Below are positions 33,728 to 40,211 of a stretch of 41,371 bases of DNA, in pieces. The stretch is from a virus. Each line of letters starts with the position of its first letter. Positions within the stretch are counted from its first letter, which is position 1. Under the pieces are notes generated by a model. The model made no database searches, had not been told where the DNA came from, and saw only the letters and a list, made by a program, of their open reading frames with translations. The stretch is taken from positions 1 to 41,371 of the IMG/VR virus record IMGVR_UViG_3300028416_000444; one strand, written 5' to 3'. The position numbers and the translations under genes are program-made.

Positions 33728-34385
33728 TCAAAAAACAATCGATACGATATGGTCAAAGTATAGAATTGCTCTGAAAAGATTAGATCAGGCACTGGACTTA
33801 CTTGAACCAAAAATTATAAAACCAGAAGATCAACTAGATAGTGACCTTGGGCTAGATTCAATTCCTAATGAAGTTAAACGACGTAGACAACCCAATGTTG
33901 TTACTTCAAGCAATTTACCAGACTTTGATGAATATGCTGGACTATCTAAAGAAGAAATAACGTACAAAGAAAATCAAAAAAGAGTATGGAAAGCTGTTAA
34001 TCCAGAAGCTCAACTCAAATCCATTAAATATAAAAAACAAGTAGGGTACATTGATAGATTACCTTGGGAAGATTTAATACTTCCTACAGCAGATAATTTA
34101 GAAGTAGGTAACGGTGAAAGTGGGTTTGGATTAAACTTTCCAAGTTTTCCTAAGAAAGGTGATACATTTCTTAGAGTTGATCAAGTTCCACATAACTTAT
34201 ATAAATGGAACGATAAGAAGTGGATTAAGGTTGACAAAAAGAGTAATGTAACATACACTTATAATACAGAGTATATAGAACACTTAATTGCGTTGATTAG
34301 TAATGGAGAATTTGAGCCAGAGAAACTAACACAAAATGAGCGTGAAGCTATTGCAGATCATTTACAAAAAAATAAGGATCAATAA
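33714..34385 (+). CDS. Unknown protein sharing an N-terminal helix with its neighbour (223 aa)
   Basis: After the shared IWSKYRIAL helix (about residues 12-20), the protein has a charged linker and a C-terminal domain with FLRVDQVPHNLYKWNDKKWIKV, a beta hairpin with several aromatic residues. No enzyme motif is visible. The W-N-D-K-K-W repeat suggests a small binding domain as seen in phage structural proteins. It overlaps clpX by one base (TAATG). Confidence 0.65.
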   Translation: MVSNSQKTIDTIWSKYRIALKRLDQALDLLEPKIIKPEDQLDSDLGLDSIPNEVKRRRQPNVVTSSNLPDFDEYAGLSKEEITYKENQKRVWKAVNPEAQLKSIKYKKQVGYIDRLPWEDLILPTADNLEVGNGESGFGLNFPSFPKKGDTFLRVDQVPHNLYKWNDKKWIKVDKKSNVTYTYNTEYIEHLIALISNGEFEPEKLTQNEREAIADHLQKNKDQ

Positions 34386-35593
34386 TGTCAGACTCAGCTA
34401 TTACAGAATGTAGTTTTTGTAGTAAACAAAAAGAGCAAGTCAAAAAGTTAATTGTTGGCGAATCTAGTGCTATCTGTTCAGAGTGTGTTGATTTTTGTCA
34501 ACAGCTTTTAACAGAAGATCAGGAAACTTACGAGCGTCCAGAAATTGATCTTGATCCTATACATATTAAAGAATTCTTAGACAAACATGTTATTGGACAG
34601 GAAGACGCTAAACGTATGATTAGTGTTGCTGTAGCAAATCATTATAAACGTATTGGCAATAAATCAACACTAGACCTTGCTAAAGCAAATGTATTACTGC
34701 TTGGACCTACAGGATGCGGTAAAACAATGTTAGCTAAAACTGTAGCAAAATATTTAGATGTTCCTTTTGCCATTGGTGATGCAACTAGTTTAACAGAGTC
34801 TGGTTATGTAGGAGATGACGTTGAAACACTGATATCAAGACTACTTAATAATGCAAAAGGTGATGTAAGAAAAGCCGAACGTGGTATTATCTTTATTGAT
34901 GAAGTTGATAAAATTTCACGCAAGTCTGAATCAACGTCAATTTCAAGAGATGTTTCGGGAGAAGGTGTACAACAAGCTCTATTGAAACTGATTGAAGGTA
35001 CTACGTGTCGTGTTAACTTAACAGGCAATCGTAAACATCCTAGTGGTGAAACAGTTGATGTAAACACAGCAAACATTTTATTTGTAGCTGGTGGTGCGTT
35101 TGTTGGATTAGATAAAATAGTACAACGTAGAAAATCAAACAACTCAATTGGATTTGGTAGTAATATCAAAAAAGAAATATCGCTACAAGCATTGAAAGAA
35201 GTAAACCCAGATGATTTAAACAAGTTTGGTCTTATACCAGAACTTGTTGGTAGATTCACAAACACTGTTGCATTAGAAGAATTAGAGCTAAAAGATTTAC
35301 AATATGTTCTAAGTAAAATAGAAAATAACTTAATAGACCAATATACATATTTGTTCAAATTAGATAAAGTTGACTTAGAATTAACACAAGATGCTATTGA
35401 AACTATAGCAAAGCGTACACAGACGCTTAAAACAGGTGCTAGAGGCCTGCACACAGAATTAGAAAGGGCACTTATGCCACATATGTATAATGTCCAAAAG
35501 TATAGACAACAGGGTATAAAACGTGTTATACTAGACAGTAATCAGGTAAATAAACCTACAATATTAACGAAGGAGACAAATGGCAAAATATAA
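34385..35593 (+). CDS. clpX: ClpX, AAA+ unfoldase of the ClpXP protease
   Basis: The 402-aa protein is complete. Residues 1-40 form the zinc-binding domain (C9, C12, C31, C34). Walker A is GPTGCGKT (107-114), Walker B is IIFIDEVDKI (168-177), and the pore loop is GYVG (140-143). The RKH loop is NRKHPS (215-220) and the arginine-finger region LVGRF (287-291). An IGF loop for docking on ClpP is present at 255-257 (SIGFGS). All functional elements of cellular ClpX are retained, so it could unfold substrates and team with host ClpP; no clpP is in the window. It is coupled to the preceding gene and overlaps rpsU by 14 nt. Confidence 0.96.
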   Translation: MSDSAITECSFCSKQKEQVKKLIVGESSAICSECVDFCQQLLTEDQETYERPEIDLDPIHIKEFLDKHVIGQEDAKRMISVAVANHYKRIGNKSTLDLAKANVLLLGPTGCGKTMLAKTVAKYLDVPFAIGDATSLTESGYVGDDVETLISRLLNNAKGDVRKAERGIIFIDEVDKISRKSESTSISRDVSGEGVQQALLKLIEGTTCRVNLTGNRKHPSGETVDVNTANILFVAGGAFVGLDKIVQRRKSNNSIGFGSNIKKEISLQALKEVNPDDLNKFGLIPELVGRFTNTVALEELELKDLQYVLSKIENNLIDQYTYLFKLDKVDLELTQDAIETIAKRTQTLKTGARGLHTELERALMPHMYNVQKYRQQGIKRVILDSNQVNKPTILTKETNGKI

Positions 35594-35828
35594 TCCATTA
35601 CTTAAAGGTGGTGGTGGTTCTTTAGTTGTTTTGAGTGATCGAGACAATGTAGAGCGTGCCCTTCGTAAGTTCAAAAAGAAAATGAATAATAATGGTGTTC
35701 TGCAAGATGTAAGAGATCGCCAGCATTATATCAAACCAACGGAAAAGCGTAAGCTGAAAAAAGCGGCCGCTAAAAAACGTTGGCAACGTGAACTTGCGTC
35801 AGGACAACTACCAAAAAAAATGTACTAA
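35580..35828 (+). CDS. rpsU: Ribosomal protein bS21
   Basis: The 82-aa protein has the bS21 core RDNVERALRKFKKKMNNNG followed by a basic C-terminal helix (KRKLKKAAAKKRWQREL). bS21 sits on the small ribosomal subunit near the anti-Shine-Dalgarno and affects initiation. Phage-encoded bS21 has been reported in SAR11 phages, from memory. AAGGAG precedes its ATG inside the clpX coding end, so both can be translated from one mRNA. It could replace host bS21 and bias ribosomes to phage mRNAs. Confidence 0.93.
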   Translation: MAKYNPLLKGGGGSLVVLSDRDNVERALRKFKKKMNNNGVLQDVRDRQHYIKPTEKRKLKKAAAKKRWQRELASGQLPKKMY

Positions 35829-35842
35829 AACCTTGCTTCGTT

Positions 35843-35850
35843 GATAAATA
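35843..35850 (+). promoter_or_regulatory. Late-type promoter box upstream of hsp20
   Basis: GATAAATA, with the predicted transcript start near 35856. That would place it inside the outer part of the first hairpin described below, leaving GTAAGA/TCTTAC and the inner CCA/TGG pairs still able to form. Confidence 0.5.
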
Positions 35851-35852
35851 AT

Positions 35853-35935
35853 ATTGTAAGATGCCAGACTTGGGTCTTACAATTTTAGGGCATGTTGCCC
35901 AAACTTAAACTTGCTTTTTAAAAGGAGATTAAAAA
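35853..35935 (+). promoter_or_regulatory. Candidate ROSE-type RNA thermometer in the hsp20 leader
   Basis: Three hairpins can be drawn. Hairpin 1: ATTGTAAGA (35853-35861) with TCTTACAAT (35875-35883), with an inner CCA/TGG pair. Hairpin 2: GGGCA (35888-35892) with TGCCC (35896-35900). Hairpin 3: CUUGCUUU (35910-35917) with AAAGGAG (35921-35927). Hairpin 3 contains the Shine-Dalgarno AAGGAG and pairs C35914-U35917 with A35921-G35924 and C35910-U35912 with G35925-G35927, leaving G35913 bulged. UUGCU opposite AGGA with a bulged G is the signature of ROSE elements, which melt on heating and control small heat-shock genes, chiefly in alpha-proteobacteria and relatives. Folding was done by eye. Confidence 0.6.
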
Positions 35936-36373
35936 ATGACAAGATTATCATCACTAGATTTACAACCCTTCTATCGAAATTCTATAGGCATTGATCAGCT
36001 ATTTGATACAATGATTAATAGGATCGATAACTCAAACTCAACTAACTATCCACCGTATAATATCATTAAACATGATGACGATAATTATACTATCGAAGTT
36101 GCTGTGGCTGGTTTTGCAGACGGTGAAATTGATGTTCAAGTAAATGATGGACAATTAATTATTACCGGAGACAAAGCCGAAGTTGAAACAGAGCAGGATA
36201 ACTATCTACATCAAGGTATTGGAACACGTAAGTTTGTACGTACATTCCAACTTGCTGAATATGTTGAAGTTAAAACTGCAACTGTTGAGGCCGGTATCTT
36301 AATTGTTTCTTTAGAACGAGAAGTTCCTGAAGCAATGAAACCGAAAAGTATTGCAATTACATATAAATCGTAA
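35936..36373 (+). CDS. hsp20: Small heat-shock protein Hsp20 (IbpA-like)
   Basis: The 145-aa protein has the alpha-crystallin domain (about residues 38-135), with YTIEVAVAGFADGEIDV, a DGQLIITGDK strand and the C-terminal AGILIVSLEREVPE segment; SIAI near the end is the IxI-type anchor. It is of the IbpA type. Small heat-shock proteins hold unfolded proteins for refolding; in marine T4-like phages they are common and probably aid virion assembly. The ATG is preceded by AAGGAG, which is embedded in a hairpin (see the ROSE-type entry). Confidence 0.95.
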   Translation: MTRLSSLDLQPFYRNSIGIDQLFDTMINRIDNSNSTNYPPYNIIKHDDDNYTIEVAVAGFADGEIDVQVNDGQLIITGDKAEVETEQDNYLHQGIGTRKFVRTFQLAEYVEVKTATVEAGILIVSLEREVPEAMKPKSIAITYKS

Positions 36374-36395
36374 TATAATTATTAACATAACGTAA

Positions 36396-36431
36396 TTAAA
36401 TACTTACAGAAGGGGGACAATTTCGTCCCCC
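36396..36431 (+). promoter_or_regulatory. Late-type box and 5' stem-loop upstream of clpS
   Basis: TTAAATACTTA (36396-36406) is a variant late box, predicting a start near 36408. Right after it GGGGGAC (36412-36418) pairs with GTCCCCC (36425-36431) around AATTTC. No T tract follows, so it is not a normal terminator; it may stabilise the mRNA 5' end or separate hsp20 and clpS messages. Confidence 0.5.
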
Positions 36432-36457
36432 ACTTAATTAATATTTAAAGGATGCAA

Positions 36458-36769
36458 ATGGGGACACAAGTGGAAGTCAAAGAAAAAGTTAAAACAGAGA
36501 TAAGTTTACAAGAACCAGGTATGTTTAAAGTTATCTATGTCAATGACGAAAAAACAACACTAGAGTTTGTTGTTGAATCTTTAGTAGATATATTTGACTA
36601 CGATAGTAAATCAGCAGAACATATTACAATGGATATTCATTCTAATGGAAGTGCTACTGTTGCAGTGTTACCATATGAAATAGCTGAACAAAAAGGTATT
36701 GAAGTTACTGTAGCGGCAAGAACAGCAGGTTATCCTTTAATGGTTAGAGTTGAACCTGAATCCGTTTAG
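36458..36769 (+). CDS. clpS: ClpS, N-end-rule adaptor of Clp proteases
   Basis: The 103-aa protein fits ClpS: FKVIYVNDEKTTLEFVVESL (read in parts, residues 23-42), an HSNG turn with H61, and EIAEQKGIEVTVAARTAGYPLMV at the end. The N-degron pocket residues N29, D30 and H61 are present; E31 replaces the usual Asp and L35 is at the gatekeeper position. A charged tail of about 20 residues precedes the core. ClpS delivers proteins with N-terminal bulky residues to ClpA (not ClpX), and no clpA is in the window. I use ATG 36458, 5 nt after AAAGGA, instead of 36452, which overlaps it. Its 3' end overlaps a minus-strand gene by 26 nt. Confidence 0.93.
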   Translation: MGTQVEVKEKVKTEISLQEPGMFKVIYVNDEKTTLEFVVESLVDIFDYDSKSAEHITMDIHSNGSATVAVLPYEIAEQKGIEVTVAARTAGYPLMVRVEPESV

Positions 36770-37529
36770 GATGATAAGTTCCGCTAGTACCAAAATCTTC
36801 AGGTAGTCCTCTAGGATTACTTACAAATCTAATATTATTCTTTATTTGATCCGTAGGATTCTGATATGTTCCAAACATCCACGTAGAAACTTTCTTTTTA
36901 ACATCAGCTTCTAAACAATTCAATAATTGACTATTGCCCATTAAATTCATCATTGGAGTATCTTGCAGTGATGTATCGTGCTCAACAAAACTAACGTCCG
37001 GAACAACACTAGTTACAATTATAATTTCTTTTACTGAATCCATCTCTTGCATTTTTTGAATTGTTTTATATAGATAACGAACATCACTAGCACCATAGCT
37101 CATTAATCTCATTACATCATCTATAGTGTTAACATAGCCATTTTCTTTCATCCATTGGAATTGTTGTTCTATTTCAAAATTTGGATTAAAGTCAAGACTA
37201 TACCATCCGTTGACTGGAACTATTGCTTTACCATCTAAAATACAAACTTGATTGTGTAAGTAGGTTACGTTCTTCATTTCTTCTGTTGTATTCACAATGT
37301 CAATGAAGCTCCAAGGTAGATTATCCATCTCCCATTTATGATCTTTTGGACCATCAACAAAGAATACATGTTTGTATTGTCCGGCTAGATGTTCTAGTGT
37401 CTGAGTTAGTACAACTCTATCTTCAGACACATTACCGGCAACTATACACATTAGACTCTCTGGTTGACCTTCCCAGTCTAACGAGTGTATAATATTTAAA
37501 TCACTTATTAAGTCGAATGTCACTTCCAT
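36744..37529 (-). CDS. Metallophosphoesterase-fold protein with lost metal ligands (probable pseudoenzyme)
   Basis: The order of segments matches calcineurin-like phosphoesterases, but nearly all metal-binding residues differ. DLN (10-12) stands for the DxH motif, AGN (31-33) for AGD, DGPKDH (59-64) for GNHE, TSVVP (173-177) for THHxP, and FGTYQ (219-223) for GHTH; FVSNPRG (236-242), a family hallmark, is conserved. The fold seems intact, so I infer a binding or scaffold role instead of catalysis. I start it at ATG 37529 (minus strand); longer starts would overlap the divergent gene. No Shine-Dalgarno is visible, while TACTTATATATG leads into the start. It is convergent with clpS, overlapping by 26 nt. 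Confidence 0.8.
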   Translation of the reverse strand: MEVTFDLISDLNIIHSLDWEGQPESLMCIVAGNVSEDRVVLTQTLEHLAGQYKHVFFVDGPKDHKWEMDNLPWSFIDIVNTTEEMKNVTYLHNQVCILDGKAIVPVNGWYSLDFNPNFEIEQQFQWMKENGYVNTIDDVMRLMSYGASDVRYLYKTIQKMQEMDSVKEIIIVTSVVPDVSFVEHDTSLQDTPMMNLMGNSQLLNCLEADVKKKVSTWMFGTYQNPTDQIKNNIRFVSNPRGLPEDFGTSGTYHPKRIQVQL

Positions 37530-37559
37530 ATATAAGTACTTATGCGAAAAGGAGAACAA

Positions 37560-37931
37560 ATGAATATTATATTTGAAACAGAAGTAACCCCAGAAATAGC
37601 TGAAAAGTACACGCTATTGGAGCTTGACACATTCAGAAGAACCAGCGACGGGAAGGTACAAAAGAGTTTTTGTGTTCTAACAAATGAAGATATTACACTC
37701 CAGGAAATAGCTTTAATCGAAAGGCAAAAAGAACTGCATGCTAATTTAATTAAAAATTATAAAAAGCAAGACTGGAACTATTGTCAAGAAGCACTATCTA
37801 ATCTTTACGGTAAATGGAAAGGTGAAGTAGATACATTTTATACTGTACTAAGCAAAAGAATTACAGAATTTAGAGAAAAGCACCCTGAAGATCAAAAAGA
37901 TTGGGATCATATCATAACTATTCCACAGTAA
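37560..37931 (+). CDS. Conserved unknown protein (123 aa)
   Basis: I place the start at ATG 37560, which has AAAAGGAG at 37548-37555; a codon at 37542 is upstream of that site. The N-terminal half is beta-type (NIIFETEVTPEIAEKYTLLELDTF) and the second half helical with several Trp/Tyr. No named family. It diverges from the phosphoesterase-like gene with about 30 nt between the starts and precedes the curli cluster. Confidence 0.65.
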   Translation: MNIIFETEVTPEIAEKYTLLELDTFRRTSDGKVQKSFCVLTNEDITLQEIALIERQKELHANLIKNYKKQDWNYCQEALSNLYGKWKGEVDTFYTVLSKRITEFREKHPEDQKDWDHIITIPQ

Positions 37932-38014
37932 GTACTAGTCAGACCGAGTAATACAGTCATATATCGATAGCTATCAATGATGTAAATAATATTACATTAT
38001 ATAGGTAGATAAAT
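37932..38014 (+). promoter_or_regulatory. Intergenic region upstream of csgF
   Basis: The 83 nt contain two inverted repeats: GATAGCTATC and ATGTAA-ATAATA-TTACAT (37980-37997). GATAAATA at 38008-38015 overlaps the csgF start codon, so it cannot work as a late promoter for that gene unless translation starts differently. No Shine-Dalgarno is visible. A promoter for the curli cluster probably lies here but I cannot place it. Confidence 0.35.
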
Positions 38015-38470
38015 ATGATCAAGACAATTTTAGGAGCGTTGTCTGTTGTATTAGTATCAACACAGCTAAACGCACAACCACTACGAGATTTTACGTTTAA
38101 AAGTCCGGCCTTTAACGGCAACGGATATTCCGCACACATCTTAACAATAGAAAACCAAGAACATTCACGTAAGAAAGCTATCAAAGATAAGATAGAAGCC
38201 AAGCTAAACGAAGAAAAAGCTAAAGCAGAAAATACTAACGTTAAGAAGTTTATGAGTAACTTAGAATCACGTATCTACGCACAAATATCACAAGACATAG
38301 CAACAGCAATGTTCAATGACGATGGTAGTTCACCAACATCGGGTACACTGAACTTTGAAGGCAACATTATTACTTGGGACAAGTCATCGGGTAACATAGA
38401 GCTAGGAGTTACTGACATGGCTGGAACAACAACCACATTAACAATACCATTAGGTGACTTTACATTTTAA
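38015..38470 (+). CDS. csgF: CsgF, curli assembly factor
   Basis: A signal peptide (residues 1-20, ending QLNA) is followed by QPLRDFTFKSPAFNGNG, the CsgF N-terminal segment that in E. coli plugs into the CsgG pore. A charged helix follows (KKAIKDKIEAKLNEEKAKAE), then a C-terminal beta domain with NIELGVTDMAGTTTTLTI, like CsgF. Length (151 aa) fits the family (138 in E. coli). It is secreted to the outer face, where it couples the CsgG channel to curlin nucleation. The stop overlaps csgG by one base (TAATG). Confidence 0.93.
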   Translation: MIKTILGALSVVLVSTQLNAQPLRDFTFKSPAFNGNGYSAHILTIENQEHSRKKAIKDKIEAKLNEEKAKAENTNVKKFMSNLESRIYAQISQDIATAMFNDDGSSPTSGTLNFEGNIITWDKSSGNIELGVTDMAGTTTTLTIPLGDFTF

Positions 38471-39276
38471 TGCGAACATTATTAATATTATTAACTGTAC
38501 TACTACTCGGTGGATGTGCCGCAGGGCAAGGTCTTAAAGGTCAGTACGATCAACCTGTAACTGTAGAAGCACCGACAGCTAAAGAGTTTGATACTATACC
38601 GCCACCGGCATTAGGCAAGGTAGTGGTTGCTGTTTATAGCTTTACAGATAAGACAGGACAAAGACGTCCAAGTGATACACAGTCAAGTTTCTCAACTGCT
38701 GTGACACAGGGTGCTGATGCGTTTCTAATCAAAGCATTAAAAGATGTAGGTAACAGTGCTTGGTTTGATGTAGTAGAACGTGGAGGACTTGCTAGTCTTA
38801 CACAAGAAAGACAGATTATTAGACAGATGCGTGAAGCCTATGATGGGCCCAACGCTAAGAAACTTATGCCAATGAAGTTTGCTGGCATGTTGATTGAAGG
38901 CGGTATAACAGGTTACGACACTTCAACAAGAAGTGGTGGTATGGGTATGCGTGTATTAGGCATAGGACCACAAACACAATTTAGTGAAGACATTATTACA
39001 GTAAGTTTAAGAGCAGTAAGTGTTAACACTGGAGCAGTATTGGCGGCTGTGAATGTACAGAAAACAATATATTCTACAGCAGACAGTATAGCAGTATTAA
39101 AATTCTTTGACAATGATACACAGGTCTTTGAATTTGAGTCGGGTATTACATTAAACGAACCGGCAACATTGGCAGTGAAAACTACAGTCGAAGCGGCAGT
39201 AGTTGAGCTAATAAAAGAAGGTGAACTCAAAGACGTTTGGGATTTTGCCTATCAGCCAGAATCTGGCAAGGAGTAG
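38470..39276 (+). CDS. csgG: CsgG, outer-membrane curli secretion channel
   Basis: The 268-aa protein has a lipoprotein signal with LGGC and C16 as the lipidated residue. Conserved CsgG segments follow: KVVVAVYSFTDKTGQ, SFSTAVTQGADAFLIKAL, WFDVVERGGLASLTQERQIIRQ, GGITGYDTSTRSGGMGMRVLGIG and SVNTGAVLAAVN. It should form the nonameric channel that exports curlin. The pore-constriction loop (near residues 66-74, RPSDTQSSF) differs from E. coli KPYPASNF: Y51 and N55 have Ser-like replacements, F56 is kept. It is followed by the curlin-like gene after 4 nt. Confidence 0.95.
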   Translation: MRTLLILLTVLLLGGCAAGQGLKGQYDQPVTVEAPTAKEFDTIPPPALGKVVVAVYSFTDKTGQRRPSDTQSSFSTAVTQGADAFLIKALKDVGNSAWFDVVERGGLASLTQERQIIRQMREAYDGPNAKKLMPMKFAGMLIEGGITGYDTSTRSGGMGMRVLGIGPQTQFSEDIITVSLRAVSVNTGAVLAAVNVQKTIYSTADSIAVLKFFDNDTQVFEFESGITLNEPATLAVKTTVEAAVVELIKEGELKDVWDFAYQPESGKE

Positions 39277-39280
39277 TAAA

Positions 39281-40054
39281 ATGAAAAATTTAGTAAAAAT
39301 GTTTGGGGCATTATTACTTGTAACATCAACGGCGTGGGCCGCTGATAACAGTATCTACATTGATCAAGCTGGTAGCTCGAGTACCATTGATTTAAAACAA
39401 GATGGTAGTGCAAACAAAATATTCGGAGTTGGCGATTCTGAAGGAACCGCGGCAACATTCACAGGTGGCAGTCAAACTGTTGACATACAGCAAATTGGTG
39501 CCAGTAACTTATTAGGCATAGACGCTAACACAACAGTAGACAGTGGTGTAGGTGTTGACTTAACTTATATTATCACAGGATCAAACTCTGTAGCAAGTAT
39601 TGACATCAATGGCGATGGCTTAGGCGTTGCCGCAAACAATACAATTGATATAAGACAAACTGGTAGTTATAATGACTTAATGCTTGACCTATTAGGAACA
39701 GGAAACAGTTTAACAGCAACAGCAACTGGTGGTGATTATAATGACTTTAACTTTACTATTGACGCTGACACAACAACTGTAAACACAGCTATTAGTGGCG
39801 GTGGTGGTAACACTACAACATTAGTATTAGGTACTGACAAAGCAACAGTTGATATTACAGCAGTTGGAGCATCAAACACAATCAGTCTTACACAAAGTGG
39901 CGCAGGTGATGCTACAAATGGTATGAATTTTGATTTAGATATTAACGGTTCATCAAACTCAGTAACTACAACACAGAGTGGTTCACAGTTTAATGACGTT
40001 GACGTAAACATTACTGGATCATCTAATGCCTGGACAATTAATCAATCAGACTAA
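39281..40054 (+). CDS. csgA: Curlin-repeat protein (CsgA/CsgB-like)
   Basis: I place the start at ATG 39281, 7 nt after AAGGAG. A signal peptide (1-20, ending AWA) precedes roughly 235 residues made of imperfect curlin repeats with the pattern N/S-x5-Q-x-G-x2-N: for example IYIDQAGSSS, IDLKQDGSANK, VDIQQIGASN, IDIRQTGSYN, ISLTQSGAGD and TTTQSGSQFN. It is rich in Asn, Gly, Thr and Asp and has no cysteine. The repeats form amyloid beta-helix rungs in curli; it could be the main subunit or the nucleator. It is exported through CsgG. Confidence 0.9.
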   Translation: MKNLVKMFGALLLVTSTAWAADNSIYIDQAGSSSTIDLKQDGSANKIFGVGDSEGTAATFTGGSQTVDIQQIGASNLLGIDANTTVDSGVGVDLTYIITGSNSVASIDINGDGLGVAANNTIDIRQTGSYNDLMLDLLGTGNSLTATATGGDYNDFNFTIDADTTTVNTAISGGGGNTTTLVLGTDKATVDITAVGASNTISLTQSGAGDATNGMNFDLDINGSSNSVTTTQSGSQFNDVDVNITGSSNAWTINQSD

Positions 40055-40055
40055 T

Positions 40056-40211
40056 ATGCAAACTCAAAACCAACATCTAAAAGTTATGATGCAAGACTTA
40101 GACAATCTTAGGCAAGAAGTGGCACAGTCACCAAACGGTGTAGAGTCTATTTTGAAAGAAATAGATAAACGTGGTTGTGAGTTATTATATCAATACCTAG
40201 CAACAAAATGA
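40056..40211 (+). CDS. Small helical protein within the curli cluster (51 aa)
   Basis: ATG 40056 is 1 nt after the curlin gene's stop. The product (MQTQNQHLKVMMQDLDNL onward) is helical and polar with one cysteine and no signal peptide, so it stays in the cytoplasm. It overlaps the FecR-type gene by 4 nt. No family is recognised; its place between an exported amyloid and an exported FecR protein is odd. Confidence 0.6.
   Translation: MQTQNQHLKVMMQDLDNLRQEVAQSPNGVESILKEIDKRGCELLYQYLATK

Noticed and set aside
34804-35454. Long minus-strand open frame (216 codons) opposite clpX
   Set aside because: It lies fully inside a conserved gene, has no known motif, no Shine-Dalgarno and a composition explained by the antisense of clpX.
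36412-36431. Hairpin as a Rho-independent terminator for hsp20
   Set aside because: The stem is strong but no T tract follows; a 5' leader element of clpS fits better.
37932-38014. Small RNA gene in front of csgF
   Set aside because: Two short inverted repeats exist but there is no promoter-terminator pair to define an RNA.
38008-38015. GATAAATA as the promoter of csgF
   Set aside because: It overlaps the start codon, so transcription would begin inside the coding region; likely chance or for another use.
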